This document shows positions 48,534 to 56,968 of a stretch of DNA of 57,018 nucleotides, in pieces. The stretch comes from Myxococcota bacterium (GTDB lineage: Bacteria; Myxococcota_A; Bradymonadia; UBA7976; UBA1532). The notes below the pieces were generated by a model, which ran no database searches, was not told the origin of the DNA, and saw nothing but the letters and a program-made list of their open reading frames with translations. Location of the stretch: contig JAKLJY010000048.1 in NCBI GenBank assembly GCA_023150895.1, positions 1 through 57,018 on the forward strand, written 5' to 3'. The translations under genes and the position numbers were made by a program. Every line of letters starts with the position of its first letter. Within the stretch, counting starts at the first letter, position 1.

Positions 48534-49486
48534 AAGAGCATCGAGATGAAAACCACGAGGGGCGAAATCTCCACGGACCGCCCCACGAACCGCGGGTCGA
48601 TGAAGCTGCCGATGACCCCGTTCACCGCCCCGAGCCCGAGGAAGACCCCCACCGTGTCGACGGTGTCGAGGCTCGGGTCGATGATGGCCACGGCCATCGG
48701 CGGCAGGGACGCCAGGATGGCACCCACCGTCGGAATGAAGTTCAGCGGGAAGGCCAACAGACCCCAGAGGGCCGCGAGGTCGACGTCGAAGGCCAGAAGC
48801 AGGAGCCAGACGCAGACGCCGGTCAGCGCGCTCATGGCCGTCTTGGCGACGACGTAGGCGCGGACGTCCTCGCCGATGGCCTCCAGCGAACTCAGCAGGG
48901 CGTTCTGCCCGCCGAACGCTTCGACGATCTTCTCCCGGAGCCGGCGCACCTCCATGAGCAGGAACAGGTTGATGACGAGCAGCAGGAAGATGTCGACCAC
49001 CGCGGTCGTGATGAGCTGCACCGCCCCCTGCGCAAAGGAGAGGCCGCGCTGCATCAGCTCCGGCAACACCGTCTCGGTCACGTTTTGTTCCAGCGCGGTG
49101 CGCACCGTGCCCGAGGTCACCTGCGCCAGGCTCCAGTTGATGACCGAGGCGAGGCGGGCCTGGATCAGGACCTGATACTCGGGCAGCTTCTGGACGAGCG
49201 CGCCGACGTTGGCCGCGAACACGAGGCCGAGGCCGGTGATCGGCAGCGTGGCGATGCCCTGCGCCACCAGGATGGCCACGACCGGGGGCAGACCGCGGCG
49301 GGTCAGCGTGCGGACGACGGGATAGACCAGAAACGCCAGCAACGCCGCCAGCACGAGCGGAATGAGCAGCGGCCGCGCCTGAATCAGGAAGACGGCGAGC
49401 AGCAGGACGGCCGCGAGCCGATACGTGATGCGGCGCGAAACGCCGCTGCCCGTGAGGGTGGGCTCAGTCGGCAAGGAGCCACGCAT
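48413..49486 (-). CDS. AI-2E family (PerM-like) membrane transporter
   Basis: 357 residues from the ATG at 49486. Two N-terminal hydrophobic helix pairs (RLAAVLLLAVFLIQARPLLI, LVLAALLAFLVYPVVRTL), a soluble insert (about 100-165), then five or more helices with FPLNFIPTVGAILASLPPM, VNGVIGSFIDPRFVGRSVEI and LWGFLWGPIGAILAVPIMV, all typical AI-2E/PerM blocks. Family members export autoinducer-2 or exchange Na+/H+; which applies is unknown. Its start lies 23 bases inside the end of the cNMP-binding gene, so it is coupled to it. Confidence 0.9.
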   Translation of the reverse strand: MRGSLPTEPTLTGSGVSRRITYRLAAVLLLAVFLIQARPLLIPLVLAALLAFLVYPVVRTLTRRGLPPVVAILVAQGIATLPITGLGLVFAANVGALVQKLPEYQVLIQARLASVINWSLAQVTSGTVRTALEQNVTETVLPELMQRGLSFAQGAVQLITTAVVDIFLLLVINLFLLMEVRRLREKIVEAFGGQNALLSSLEAIGEDVRAYVVAKTAMSALTGVCVWLLLLAFDVDLAALWGLLAFPLNFIPTVGAILASLPPMAVAIIDPSLDTVDTVGVFLGLGAVNGVIGSFIDPRFVGRSVEISPLVVFISMLLWGFLWGPIGAILAVPIMVSVKVICSHVRGLEPIATLLKA

Positions 49487-50741
49487 CGTCGACGACCTCG
49501 AAGTCCGTCCCGCCGTGGTCGGCCGACTCGACGAGGCCGACGAGCTCGTCGAGCTCCGTGCGCCGGACCTCCATGAGTTCGGTGAGGCCCGATTCGAGGC
49601 GCCCGAGCTGCGGGCGCAGGCGCTTGAAATTGGCCGCGGAGAGGTGCAGCAGCGCGCCCCCCTCGGGCATGCGCACGGCGGCGGTGGTCGGCTGCCCGGT
49701 CAGCAGCGAGAACTCGCCGAACGCGTCGCCCTCGGTCAGCGTCGCCACCCGGATGCGGTCGCCGTCGTCTCCCCGCGTCCAGACGTCGGCGTGACCGTGG
49801 AGCACGACGAAGAGGCCGGGCGACGGCGCGCCCTGGGCGAAGATCTCCTCGCCCGCCCCCACCGAGCGGAGCTGAAACGCCGGCACCAGGACGTCCGGCA
49901 CGCCACCCGCGGCCGCGAAGAGTCGGCTGGTGCGCAGGACGTTCTGCAGGAGACGCTGCTTCACGATGCGCTCGAGGTGCTCGCGCAGCTCGGGGTTCTC
50001 CTGCCCGAGGCGCTCGACGGACGTCGCGGCCAGCCGCCAAGCCAGCACGGGCTCGAGCGCGACGACCGAGGCGCGCCGGGGCACCGCCGTCAGCAGAGAA
50101 ATCTCGCCGAGCAGCGCCGGTGGAAGGCACACGGCCAGGGGCACGACGGTCTCGTCGGGGCGTCGGACTTCGACTTTGACCTGCCCCTGCGCCAGCAGAT
50201 ACAGCGTCCGGTCGGTCTCGCCCTGCCGGATGATCGTCTCGCCGGCCGCATGGGCACGCTCTTCGAGGGCCCGCGCCACGGCGGCGAAACCCGCCGCCGG
50301 CAGCGCCGAGAACAACGGAATCTCCGGGACGGGGGCGTCGGCCGGCAACACGAGGCCCGCGCGGTCGCCGAGCAGCGACAGGGCGAGCGCGATCTGCCCG
50401 TCCTCGTCGGCGGGCACGGTGCCTTCGCGCGGGGGCGCCATGGGGGGCGGGACCCGCGCCCCCCCTCGGGGGCGGTCGACGCCGTATCGCTCGCCGAGCT
50501 CGCGCAGGAGGGTCGTCTGGGTCGCGCCGCTCGTCCGACGCAGGGTGAGGGCGAGCGCGACGGCGAACTGCCCGCGTCCGGCGGCGAGGCGCACCGTCGA
50601 AGCCCAGGCCCCGCCGGCCGCCGGGACACCGAGGGCGTCGAGGCGGGCACAGAGGGCCGCGCGCGGGCCGACGGCCGCGGGCGAGCGCAGAATCTGGTCG
50701 AGCAATGCCGGGATCGGGGGCGAGGCGGTCGTGGCGGTCAT
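49464..50741 (-). CDS. Protein with two cyclic-nucleotide-binding-like domains
   Basis: 425 residues from the ATG at 50741. The N-terminal 135 residues are helical with a TPR-like pattern (GRGQFAVALALTLRRTSG). Domain 1 (about 143-262) has FSALPAAGFAAVARALEERA, IIRQGETDRTLYLLAQGQVK and LLGEISLLTAVPRRASV. Domain 2 (about 272-390) has FAQGAPSPGLFVVLHGHADV and AFGEFSLLTGQPTTAAVR, the phosphate-cassette pattern with Arg. No DNA-binding domain is visible, so it is not a CRP. It may sense cAMP or cGMP and regulate the membrane proteins in the same operon. Ligand binding is unproven. Confidence 0.85.
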   Translation of the reverse strand: MTATTASPPIPALLDQILRSPAAVGPRAALCARLDALGVPAAGGAWASTVRLAAGRGQFAVALALTLRRTSGATQTTLLRELGERYGVDRPRGGARVPPPMAPPREGTVPADEDGQIALALSLLGDRAGLVLPADAPVPEIPLFSALPAAGFAAVARALEERAHAAGETIIRQGETDRTLYLLAQGQVKVEVRRPDETVVPLAVCLPPALLGEISLLTAVPRRASVVALEPVLAWRLAATSVERLGQENPELREHLERIVKQRLLQNVLRTSRLFAAAGGVPDVLVPAFQLRSVGAGEEIFAQGAPSPGLFVVLHGHADVWTRGDDGDRIRVATLTEGDAFGEFSLLTGQPTTAAVRMPEGGALLHLSAANFKRLRPQLGRLESGLTELMEVRRTELDELVGLVESADHGGTDFEVVDDAWLLAD

Positions 50742-50905
50742 GGGTCACAGGGCTTAGCGGAGAATCGCGCCCCAAGGCAACGACCAGCGTGGGGGCGGGG
50801 CGCTTTGTACGGAAAATTGCCCGCAACCCGCAGGCCTCGTACAGGATCTTCCCGAACGCGCCGAAGTGCATCGGCGTCCCCCGAACGTGCACAGGACCCC
50901 GATCG
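50742..50905. promoter_or_regulatory. Divergent intergenic region, cNMP operon / polysaccharide cluster
   Basis: 164 bases without a gene separate the divergent cNMP-protein and FAD-oxidoreductase genes. It must hold promoters for both directions. A relatively AT-rich patch (GTACGGAAAATTGC near 50807-50820) is the best candidate core; I could not fix -35/-10 boxes. Confidence 0.35.
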
Positions 50906-52291
50906 ATGAGTCGCCGTCGCAGCCCGCCCTCCCCCCCCGACCCTCACGCCCGCCGCGCCGACCCCGGCGTCCGCGCCGCGCCGCGCCTGGGCATCGTCGG
51001 GGGTGGCATGCTCGGCCTGACCCTGGCGCTCCGTCTGCGGGCGGTGGGGTACGACGTCACGGTCTACGAGGCGGCCGATCGTCCAGGGGGCCTGGCCGCG
51101 CCCTGGTCCATCGGCGACTTCACCTGGGACAAGTTCTACCACGTCATTCTCATGTCCGACCTGAACGTCCGGCGCCTGCTCGACGAGCTCGGTCTGACCG
51201 ACGCGCTGCGCTGGAACACCACCCGCACGGGCTTCTTCACCGACGGTCGACTGTTCTCGATGTCCGACTCGCTCGAGTTCCTGCGGTTTCCACCGCTGCG
51301 CCTCGTGGACAAGCTGCGCCTCGGGGGGACGATCTTCTACGCCTCGCGACGGTCGGACTGGCGCGCCCTCGAATCCATTCCGGTCACGGACTGGCTTCGC
51401 CGCCTCTCCGGTGATCGCACCTTCGAAAAGATCTGGCTGCCCCTGCTGCGGGCCAAACTGGGCGAAAACTACGGCAATGCCAACGCGGCGTTCATCTGGG
51501 CGACGATCAGCCGGATGTATGCCGCCCGCCGCTCGGGCCTGAAGCGTGAGATGTTCGGGTTCGTCGACGGCGGGTATGACACCATCGTTTCGCGGCTCGA
51601 GACGGTCCTCGCGGACGCGGGCGTCTCGCTGCGCTGCGGCGTGCGGGTCGCGCGCGTCGAGACCGCCGGCGCCGGGCAAGCGGTCGTGCTGGCGGACGGC
51701 ACCCGCTCGGCCTTCGACGCGGTGGTGATGACCACGCCGGCCACGCACCTGCCCGAGCTGTGCCCCGAGCTGAGCGATGCCGAGCGCGCGCGCCTCGCAG
51801 CCATCACGTATCACGGCATCGTGTGCGCTTCGATGCTGCTGCGCAGACCGCTGGCCGACTACTACGTGACGAACATCACGGATCCGGGGGTGCCGTTCAC
51901 GGCCGTCATCGAGATGACCGCCCTCGTCGACCGGGAGCGTTTCGGCGGGCATGCCCTGGTCTACCTCCCCCGCTACCTGACGCAGACGGACGCCTTCTGG
52001 CAGGCCGACGATGCCACCGTCCGCGGCGCGTTCCTGGCGGCCATCGCCCGGATGTATCCGGCGTTCTCCCCCGACGACGTGGTCGCATTTCAGGTGGCCC
52101 GCGCGCGACAGGTGATGGCCTTGCCGACCCTGAACTACTCCACGACGCTCATGCCGAAGACGACCACGAGCCGCCCGGGGCTCTTCATCGTCGGCTCGGC
52201 ACAGATTCCCGACGGCACGCTGAACGTGAACGAGACCATCGGCCTCGCCGAGCGGGCGTTGCCCGTCCTGCGCGACTTCCTGGAGCGTTGA
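50906..52291 (+). CDS. FAD-dependent oxidoreductase (protoporphyrinogen oxidase/amine oxidase-like) of polysaccharide cluster
   Basis: 461 residues from the ATG at 50906 (AGGA upstream). FAD motif LGIVGGGMLGLTLALRLRAV then VTVYEAADRPGGLAAPW. Conserved later blocks include KFYHVILMSDLNVRRLLDEL, WLPLLRAKLGENYGNANAAF, MFGFVDGGYDTIVSRLETVL and the C-terminal ADGTLNVNETIGLAERA-type FAD contact (PDGTLNVNETIGLAE). The fold is that of flavin amine oxidases and UDP-galactopyranose mutase-like enzymes, which are common in exopolysaccharide and lipid-glycan clusters. The reaction is unknown. It is 4 bases before a polysaccharide deacetylase, so the context is glycan synthesis. Confidence 0.85.
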   Translation: MSRRRSPPSPPDPHARRADPGVRAAPRLGIVGGGMLGLTLALRLRAVGYDVTVYEAADRPGGLAAPWSIGDFTWDKFYHVILMSDLNVRRLLDELGLTDALRWNTTRTGFFTDGRLFSMSDSLEFLRFPPLRLVDKLRLGGTIFYASRRSDWRALESIPVTDWLRRLSGDRTFEKIWLPLLRAKLGENYGNANAAFIWATISRMYAARRSGLKREMFGFVDGGYDTIVSRLETVLADAGVSLRCGVRVARVETAGAGQAVVLADGTRSAFDAVVMTTPATHLPELCPELSDAERARLAAITYHGIVCASMLLRRPLADYYVTNITDPGVPFTAVIEMTALVDRERFGGHALVYLPRYLTQTDAFWQADDATVRGAFLAAIARMYPAFSPDDVVAFQVARARQVMALPTLNYSTTLMPKTTTSRPGLFIVGSAQIPDGTLNVNETIGLAERALPVLRDFLER

Positions 52292-52295
52292 TGCC

Positions 52296-53270
52296 ATGAC
52301 CGCCCCCGCACGCCCCATCGCCGCCGTCTCGCTCGACGCGGACAATCAGTGGTCCTACATGAAGACGCACGGCGACGCCGGCTGGGAGAGTTTCCCGAGC
52401 TACCTCGACGTCCTGATGCCGTACACCTGTGATCTCTTCGATGAGCTCGGCATTCGCATCACCTACTTCATCGTGGGCCAGGACGCCGCGCTCCCGGTCA
52501 ACCGCAACGCACTCGCCCTCGTGACGGCCCGCGGGCACGAGGTCGGCAATCACTCCTTCAAACACGAGCCGTGGTTGCATCGCTACAGCCGCGCCGAGAT
52601 CAAGGACGAGCTGTCCCGGGCGGAGCAGGCCATCGGCGAGGCTTGCGGCGTGCGGCCCGTCGGCTTTCGCGGCCCCGGCTTCTCGCTGTCGACGGACGTC
52701 CTCGAAACGCTCGCCGATCGCGGTTACACCTACGACGGCTCGACGCTACCGACGTGGATCGGACCCCTCGCGCGGGCCTACTACTTCCGGCAGGCGAAGC
52801 TGACGGCCGAGCAACGGGAAGAACGCTCGATGCTCTTCGGTCGTTTCTCGGAGGGCCTGCAGCCGAATGGCCCGTACCGCTGGCGACTGCCGTCGGGCCG
52901 CACCCTGCTCGAGCTGCCGGTCTCGACGATCCCCGCGCTGAAGACACCGTTTCACCTCTCGTATCTCATCTATCTCGCCCGCTTCTCGGACGCGCTCCTC
53001 GACGCCTATCTGACGGTCGCCATCGAGGCCTGCCGAAGGCTGGACACGCCGCCGAGTTTCCTCCTGCACCCGCTCGACGTCCTCGGGGGCGATCAGGTCC
53101 CCGCCCTGCGGTTCTTTCCCGGCATGGATCTCGACGCCGCCCGCAAACGAGAGATCTTCCTCCACGTTCTCGGCCGGCTGCGCGATGCCTTCGAGCTGCT
53201 GCCGATGAACGAGTACGCCCGTCGCCTCAATGCGCGAACGGATCTCCCCGTCCGCCGGGCGGCCGCCTGA
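52296..53270 (+). CDS. Polysaccharide deacetylase (NodB-like)
   Basis: 324 residues from the ATG at 52296. The NodB metal site is visible: Asp14/Asp16 in VSLDADNQ, His86 and His90 in GNHSFKHE, and RGPGFSLS as the third motif. TYDGSTLPTWIG and SFLLHPLDVLGG are also typical of carbohydrate esterase 4 proteins of this subgroup. It would remove N-acetyl groups from a surface polysaccharide or its lipid-linked precursor. No signal peptide is seen, so action at the cytoplasmic side is likely. It lies between the oxidoreductase and asparagine-synthase genes. Confidence 0.9.
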   Translation: MTAPARPIAAVSLDADNQWSYMKTHGDAGWESFPSYLDVLMPYTCDLFDELGIRITYFIVGQDAALPVNRNALALVTARGHEVGNHSFKHEPWLHRYSRAEIKDELSRAEQAIGEACGVRPVGFRGPGFSLSTDVLETLADRGYTYDGSTLPTWIGPLARAYYFRQAKLTAEQREERSMLFGRFSEGLQPNGPYRWRLPSGRTLLELPVSTIPALKTPFHLSYLIYLARFSDALLDAYLTVAIEACRRLDTPPSFLLHPLDVLGGDQVPALRFFPGMDLDAARKREIFLHVLGRLRDAFELLPMNEYARRLNARTDLPVRRAAA

Positions 53271-53273
53271 CCG

Positions 53274-55217
53274 ATGTGTGGTTTCGTCGCCCTGATCGAC
53301 CGCCGCGGGGGCGGCGCGAGTGCCCAGGCGGCCGTCCTCGACCGCATGGCGCAGACGATCCGTCACCGTGGACCCGACGACGAGGGTCGGTACTTCGACG
53401 GTGCCCTCGGTCTGCACCACCTGCGCCTCTCGATCATCGACCTCGAAGGCGGCCACCAGCCGATGCACGACGCCTCGGGGGCGCTGACGATCGTCTTCAA
53501 CGGCGAGATCTACAACTACGTCGAGCTGCGCGCCGAGCTGGAGGCCGAAGGGGCCGTCTTCCGCACGCAGGGCGATACCGAGGTCATCCTCGCGCTCTAT
53601 GCCCGGCACGGAGAGTACGGGTTCGGCCGTCTCATCGGGATGTTCGCCTTCTTTCTCTACGACCGCCGGAACCGACGCGGCGTCGTCGCCCGCGACCACT
53701 TCGGGATCAAACCGGTCTATTTCCAGAGCGGCCCGGGGCACCTCGCCTTCGCGTCGGAGATCAAGGCGCTGCTCGCCCACCCCGAGGCCCGGCGTGCGCC
53801 GGACGCCGAGCGCCTCGCAGATTACATGACCCTGCAGCTCGTGCCGGACGACGGCACGCTCTTCGCGGGGGTACGCAAGGTGCAGCCCGGGCACCTGCTG
53901 ATCGTCGACCTCGCGCCGGATTCCGCCTCGTTCGGCGAGATCACGCGCGACGTCGTCTATTGGGAGCCCACCTACCCGGTGGATTTCTCCCTGACGGAGG
54001 AGCGCGCGGTCGACGAGGTCCGGGCGCTCGTCGAGGACAGCGTTCGCATGCAGGTGCGCGCGGACGTCCCCATCGGCGCCCATCTGTCCGGCGGGACGGA
54101 CTCGAGCATCGTCAGCCTCCTGGCCGCCCGCCACTGTCCACAGGGGCTGAACCTCTATCACGGGCGCTTCACGGAAGGGCCGGAGTTCGACGAGTCCGGG
54201 TACGCCCGCGCCGTCGCGGAGCGCATCGGACCGAACGGGCGCCTCGTCGAGATCGTGCCCGACGGTGACACGTTCGCCGACCTCATGCCCCGCCTGATCT
54301 GGCACATGGACGAGCCCGTGGCCGGCCCCGGGCTGTATCCGCAATACATGGTCTCGGCCCGCGCCCGGCAGGACGTCAAGGTCGCCCTCGGCGGGCAGGG
54401 CGGAGACGAGCTCTTCGCCGGGTACACCCGCTACCTCGTCGCCTACCTCGAGCAAGCCCTGAAGGGCGCGGTCCACCAGGCGAACGACGAGGGCGAACAC
54501 ATCCTCAGCCTCGCGACGATGATCCCCAACCTGCCCGAACTCAGAGCGTATCTCCCGCTGCTGCGTCGGTTCTGGCAGGACGGGCTCTTCGGGCCGATGG
54601 ACACGCGCTACTTCCGCCTGATCGACCGCCTCGAGGACGCCTGGGGGCTGCTGACGCCCGGGTTCCGTGAGACGATGAATCCCGAGCGTGTCTTCGAGGG
54701 CTTTCGTCGGCGATTCAACCACCCCGAGACGACGTCTTACCTCAACAAGATGCTGCACTTCGACCTGACGGTCGTGCTGCCGGGCCTCCTGCACGTCGAG
54801 GATCGCGTCAGCATGGCGGTCTCGCTCGAGTCGCGCGTGCCGCTCCTCGACTGGCGCCTCGCCGATCTGGCCGGGCGCATCCCCCCGCGCCTGAAGTTCC
54901 CCGGTGGCCGCCTCAAACACCTGCTCCGGACGGCGTTCCGCGACGTCCTTCCACAGAAGGTCCATCACCGCAAGGACAAGATGGGGTTCCCGGTGCCCTT
55001 GCACCAGTGGGCACGCACCCCGGGCCGCACCGCCGAGCTGTTCCACGACACCCTCGCCTCGCGTGCCTGTCGCGAGCGCGGCTTGTTCGAGCCGGCGGCG
55101 CTCGAGGCCGCCCTCGACCGCAGCGCGCCGTTCAGCCGCAAGCTTTGGGGCGTCCTTTGCCTCGAACTCTGGTTTCAGACCTTCATCGACGGCGCAGCCG
55201 ACGCGCCGATTCGCTAA
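53274..55217 (+). CDS. asnB: Glutamine-hydrolysing asparagine synthase-like amidotransferase
   Basis: 647 residues from the ATG at 53274. Cys2 (MCGFVALID) is the glutaminase nucleophile; TIRHRGPDDEG, FNGEIYNYVELR and GDTEVILALYARHG complete that domain. The synthetase half has the PP-loop HLSGGTDSSIVSLLAA, GGQGGDELFAGYTRYL and HRKDKMGFPVPLHQW. The enzyme uses glutamine to amidate a carboxylate. Within a glycan cluster, such paralogues often amidate uronic acids or a peptide rather than aspartate, as in exosortase-linked and O-antigen loci. The uronic acid-forming dehydrogenase next door supports this. The gene is 3 bases after the deacetylase stop. Confidence 0.92.
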   Translation: MCGFVALIDRRGGGASAQAAVLDRMAQTIRHRGPDDEGRYFDGALGLHHLRLSIIDLEGGHQPMHDASGALTIVFNGEIYNYVELRAELEAEGAVFRTQGDTEVILALYARHGEYGFGRLIGMFAFFLYDRRNRRGVVARDHFGIKPVYFQSGPGHLAFASEIKALLAHPEARRAPDAERLADYMTLQLVPDDGTLFAGVRKVQPGHLLIVDLAPDSASFGEITRDVVYWEPTYPVDFSLTEERAVDEVRALVEDSVRMQVRADVPIGAHLSGGTDSSIVSLLAARHCPQGLNLYHGRFTEGPEFDESGYARAVAERIGPNGRLVEIVPDGDTFADLMPRLIWHMDEPVAGPGLYPQYMVSARARQDVKVALGGQGGDELFAGYTRYLVAYLEQALKGAVHQANDEGEHILSLATMIPNLPELRAYLPLLRRFWQDGLFGPMDTRYFRLIDRLEDAWGLLTPGFRETMNPERVFEGFRRRFNHPETTSYLNKMLHFDLTVVLPGLLHVEDRVSMAVSLESRVPLLDWRLADLAGRIPPRLKFPGGRLKHLLRTAFRDVLPQKVHHRKDKMGFPVPLHQWARTPGRTAELFHDTLASRACRERGLFEPAALEAALDRSAPFSRKLWGVLCLELWFQTFIDGAADAPIR

Positions 55218-55252
55218 GCTCCCCCGAACCCGATCCCAAGCTGGAGAGACGC

Positions 55253-56968
55253 ATGCCCTTCGACGGAAACCGCTTCACCCCCGACGCATGGCGCATCCGG
55301 AAGATCGGCGTCATCGGGCCGGGCATCGTGGGCATGCCCATGGCCGCCCTGCTCGCGGCCGCCGCCCGAGACGGGGCGTTCGAGCCGGACGCCCGCGTCG
55401 TCGTCGTCCAGCGTCGTTCGCCGACGTCCGGATGGAAGGTCGACGCGATCAACGACGGGCGGTCACCCATCGGCGGCGTCGAACCCGACCTCGAACGCAT
55501 CATCGGTGCGTGCGCCGCGGCCGGTCGCCTCTCTGCGAGCGACGACTACGGGCAGCTCGCGGACTGCGACCTCGTCCTCGTGTGTGTTCAGACCGACAAG
55601 GACGGGCTCGTCCCGGATTACGGTCCCCTCGACGGCGCCCTCTCGCTGCTCGCGTCGCAGCTCGTCCGTCGACCCGCCGGCAATGTGCCGGTGGTGGCCA
55701 TCGAGTCGACGCTCGCCCCTTCCTCCATGACCACCGTCGTCCGCGAGCACTTCCGGCGCCATGGCCTCGAGGAGGGCCGCGATGTGCTGCTCGGCAACAG
55801 CCCGAATCGGGTGATGCCGGGACGTCTCATCGAGCGCGTCGCCGCGGCGGACAAACTCGTCGGCGGCCTCTCCGCCGAGACGCCCGTGCTCATCGCGAGC
55901 GTGTATCGGCGCATCGTCACGCAGGGCAGCCTGCACCCGACGACGAGCATGACGGCGGAGGTCGTCAAGACCCTCGAGAACGCCTACCGCGACGTGCGCA
56001 TCGCGTTCGCCGCCGAGGTCGTCCGGTTCTGTGACGCCCGGGACGTGGACTTCTTCGCGCTGCGCGACGCCGTGAACGCCCGGGTCGCTCGTGGCGACAC
56101 CGCCTCCCGGGATGCGGCGGCGGTCCCGGTCGGCGCCCTGCTCGTGCCGACGATCGGTGTCGGCGGTCACTGCCTCCCGAAGGACGGCATTCTGCTTCGA
56201 TGGCGGTACAATGCCCGGTACCCGGACCGCATTGCGCGCAGCCTCATCCACCTGAGCCGTGTCATCAACGACGAGGCCCCCGAGTACGGCATCGCGCTCG
56301 CCGAACGCCGCTTCGGGCCGGTCGCGGGGCGCCGGGTCGCCGTCCTGGGGGCCGCCTACCGCGCGGACTCCGACGACACCCGGAACGCACCGGCCCTTTC
56401 GCTCTGCGCACGCCTGCGCGCTCGCGGCTGCGACGTCGTCCTCCACGATCCCTTCGTCAGGCCCGACGATCAGAACCTGCTGCGCACCGGCCTCGATGCC
56501 ATCTACACGCAAGACCTCGACGCCGCCCTCGCCGGCGCAGCCCTCGCCTTCGTCTGTCAGGCGCACCAGCCCTACCGCGCCGGTCGCGCGTCCCTGTTCT
56601 CCGGGCGGGTCGGGGGCGTCGTCGACGGCTGCAATGCATTCACCGCGGCCGAGATGTCTGCCGCCGGGGTCCCTTACACGGGCATCGGGCGGGGCACGGC
56701 GCCCCCCGACGCCGGGCTGGTCGAGTCCGTCACGTCGGCGTTCCGGGCCATGGAGCGAGGGGTCGCCCGCGAGCTGCGGGCGGTGATCGACTTCCTCAAC
56801 GCAGAACACGCCGAGGGCTTCGACCGGGTCGACTTCGAAGAGGTCCGCCGCCTGGCGGCCACGTGTGTCACGGGGTGCGACATCGCCGAGCCGGGTCCGA
56901 TTCGCGGCTTCTTCGACACTGACGCGGCGCCGTTCCATTCGACGCTCGCGGCCGTTCCGGCCGGGTGA
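55253..56968 (+). CDS. UDP-glucose/GDP-mannose dehydrogenase family protein with C-terminal extension
   Basis: 571 residues from the ATG at 55253 with TGGAGAG upstream. NAD motif KIGVIGPGIVGMPMAALLA; middle block MTAEVVKTLENAYRDVRIAF; catalytic Cys in GVGGHCLPKDGILL; C-terminal UDP-binding domain AVLGAAYRADSDDTRNAPAL. The family oxidises nucleotide sugars at C6 to uronic acids. The typical length is 430-470, so about 100 extra residues follow (GIGRGTAPPDAGLVESVTSA onward), with helix FRAMERGVARELRAVIDFLN and four Cys/His-containing turns (ATCVTGCDIAE). The extension has no clear homology. It is the last complete gene of the polysaccharide cluster before the window ends. Confidence 0.88.
   Translation: MPFDGNRFTPDAWRIRKIGVIGPGIVGMPMAALLAAAARDGAFEPDARVVVVQRRSPTSGWKVDAINDGRSPIGGVEPDLERIIGACAAAGRLSASDDYGQLADCDLVLVCVQTDKDGLVPDYGPLDGALSLLASQLVRRPAGNVPVVAIESTLAPSSMTTVVREHFRRHGLEEGRDVLLGNSPNRVMPGRLIERVAAADKLVGGLSAETPVLIASVYRRIVTQGSLHPTTSMTAEVVKTLENAYRDVRIAFAAEVVRFCDARDVDFFALRDAVNARVARGDTASRDAAAVPVGALLVPTIGVGGHCLPKDGILLRWRYNARYPDRIARSLIHLSRVINDEAPEYGIALAERRFGPVAGRRVAVLGAAYRADSDDTRNAPALSLCARLRARGCDVVLHDPFVRPDDQNLLRTGLDAIYTQDLDAALAGAALAFVCQAHQPYRAGRASLFSGRVGGVVDGCNAFTAAEMSAAGVPYTGIGRGTAPPDAGLVESVTSAFRAMERGVARELRAVIDFLNAEHAEGFDRVDFEEVRRLAATCVTGCDIAEPGPIRGFFDTDAAPFHSTLAAVPAG

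Noticed and set aside
52746-55046. 766-codon open frame on the minus strand opposite asparagine synthase and deacetylase
   Set aside because: Spans two well-supported genes on the other strand, with no recognisable domain and no ribosome site.
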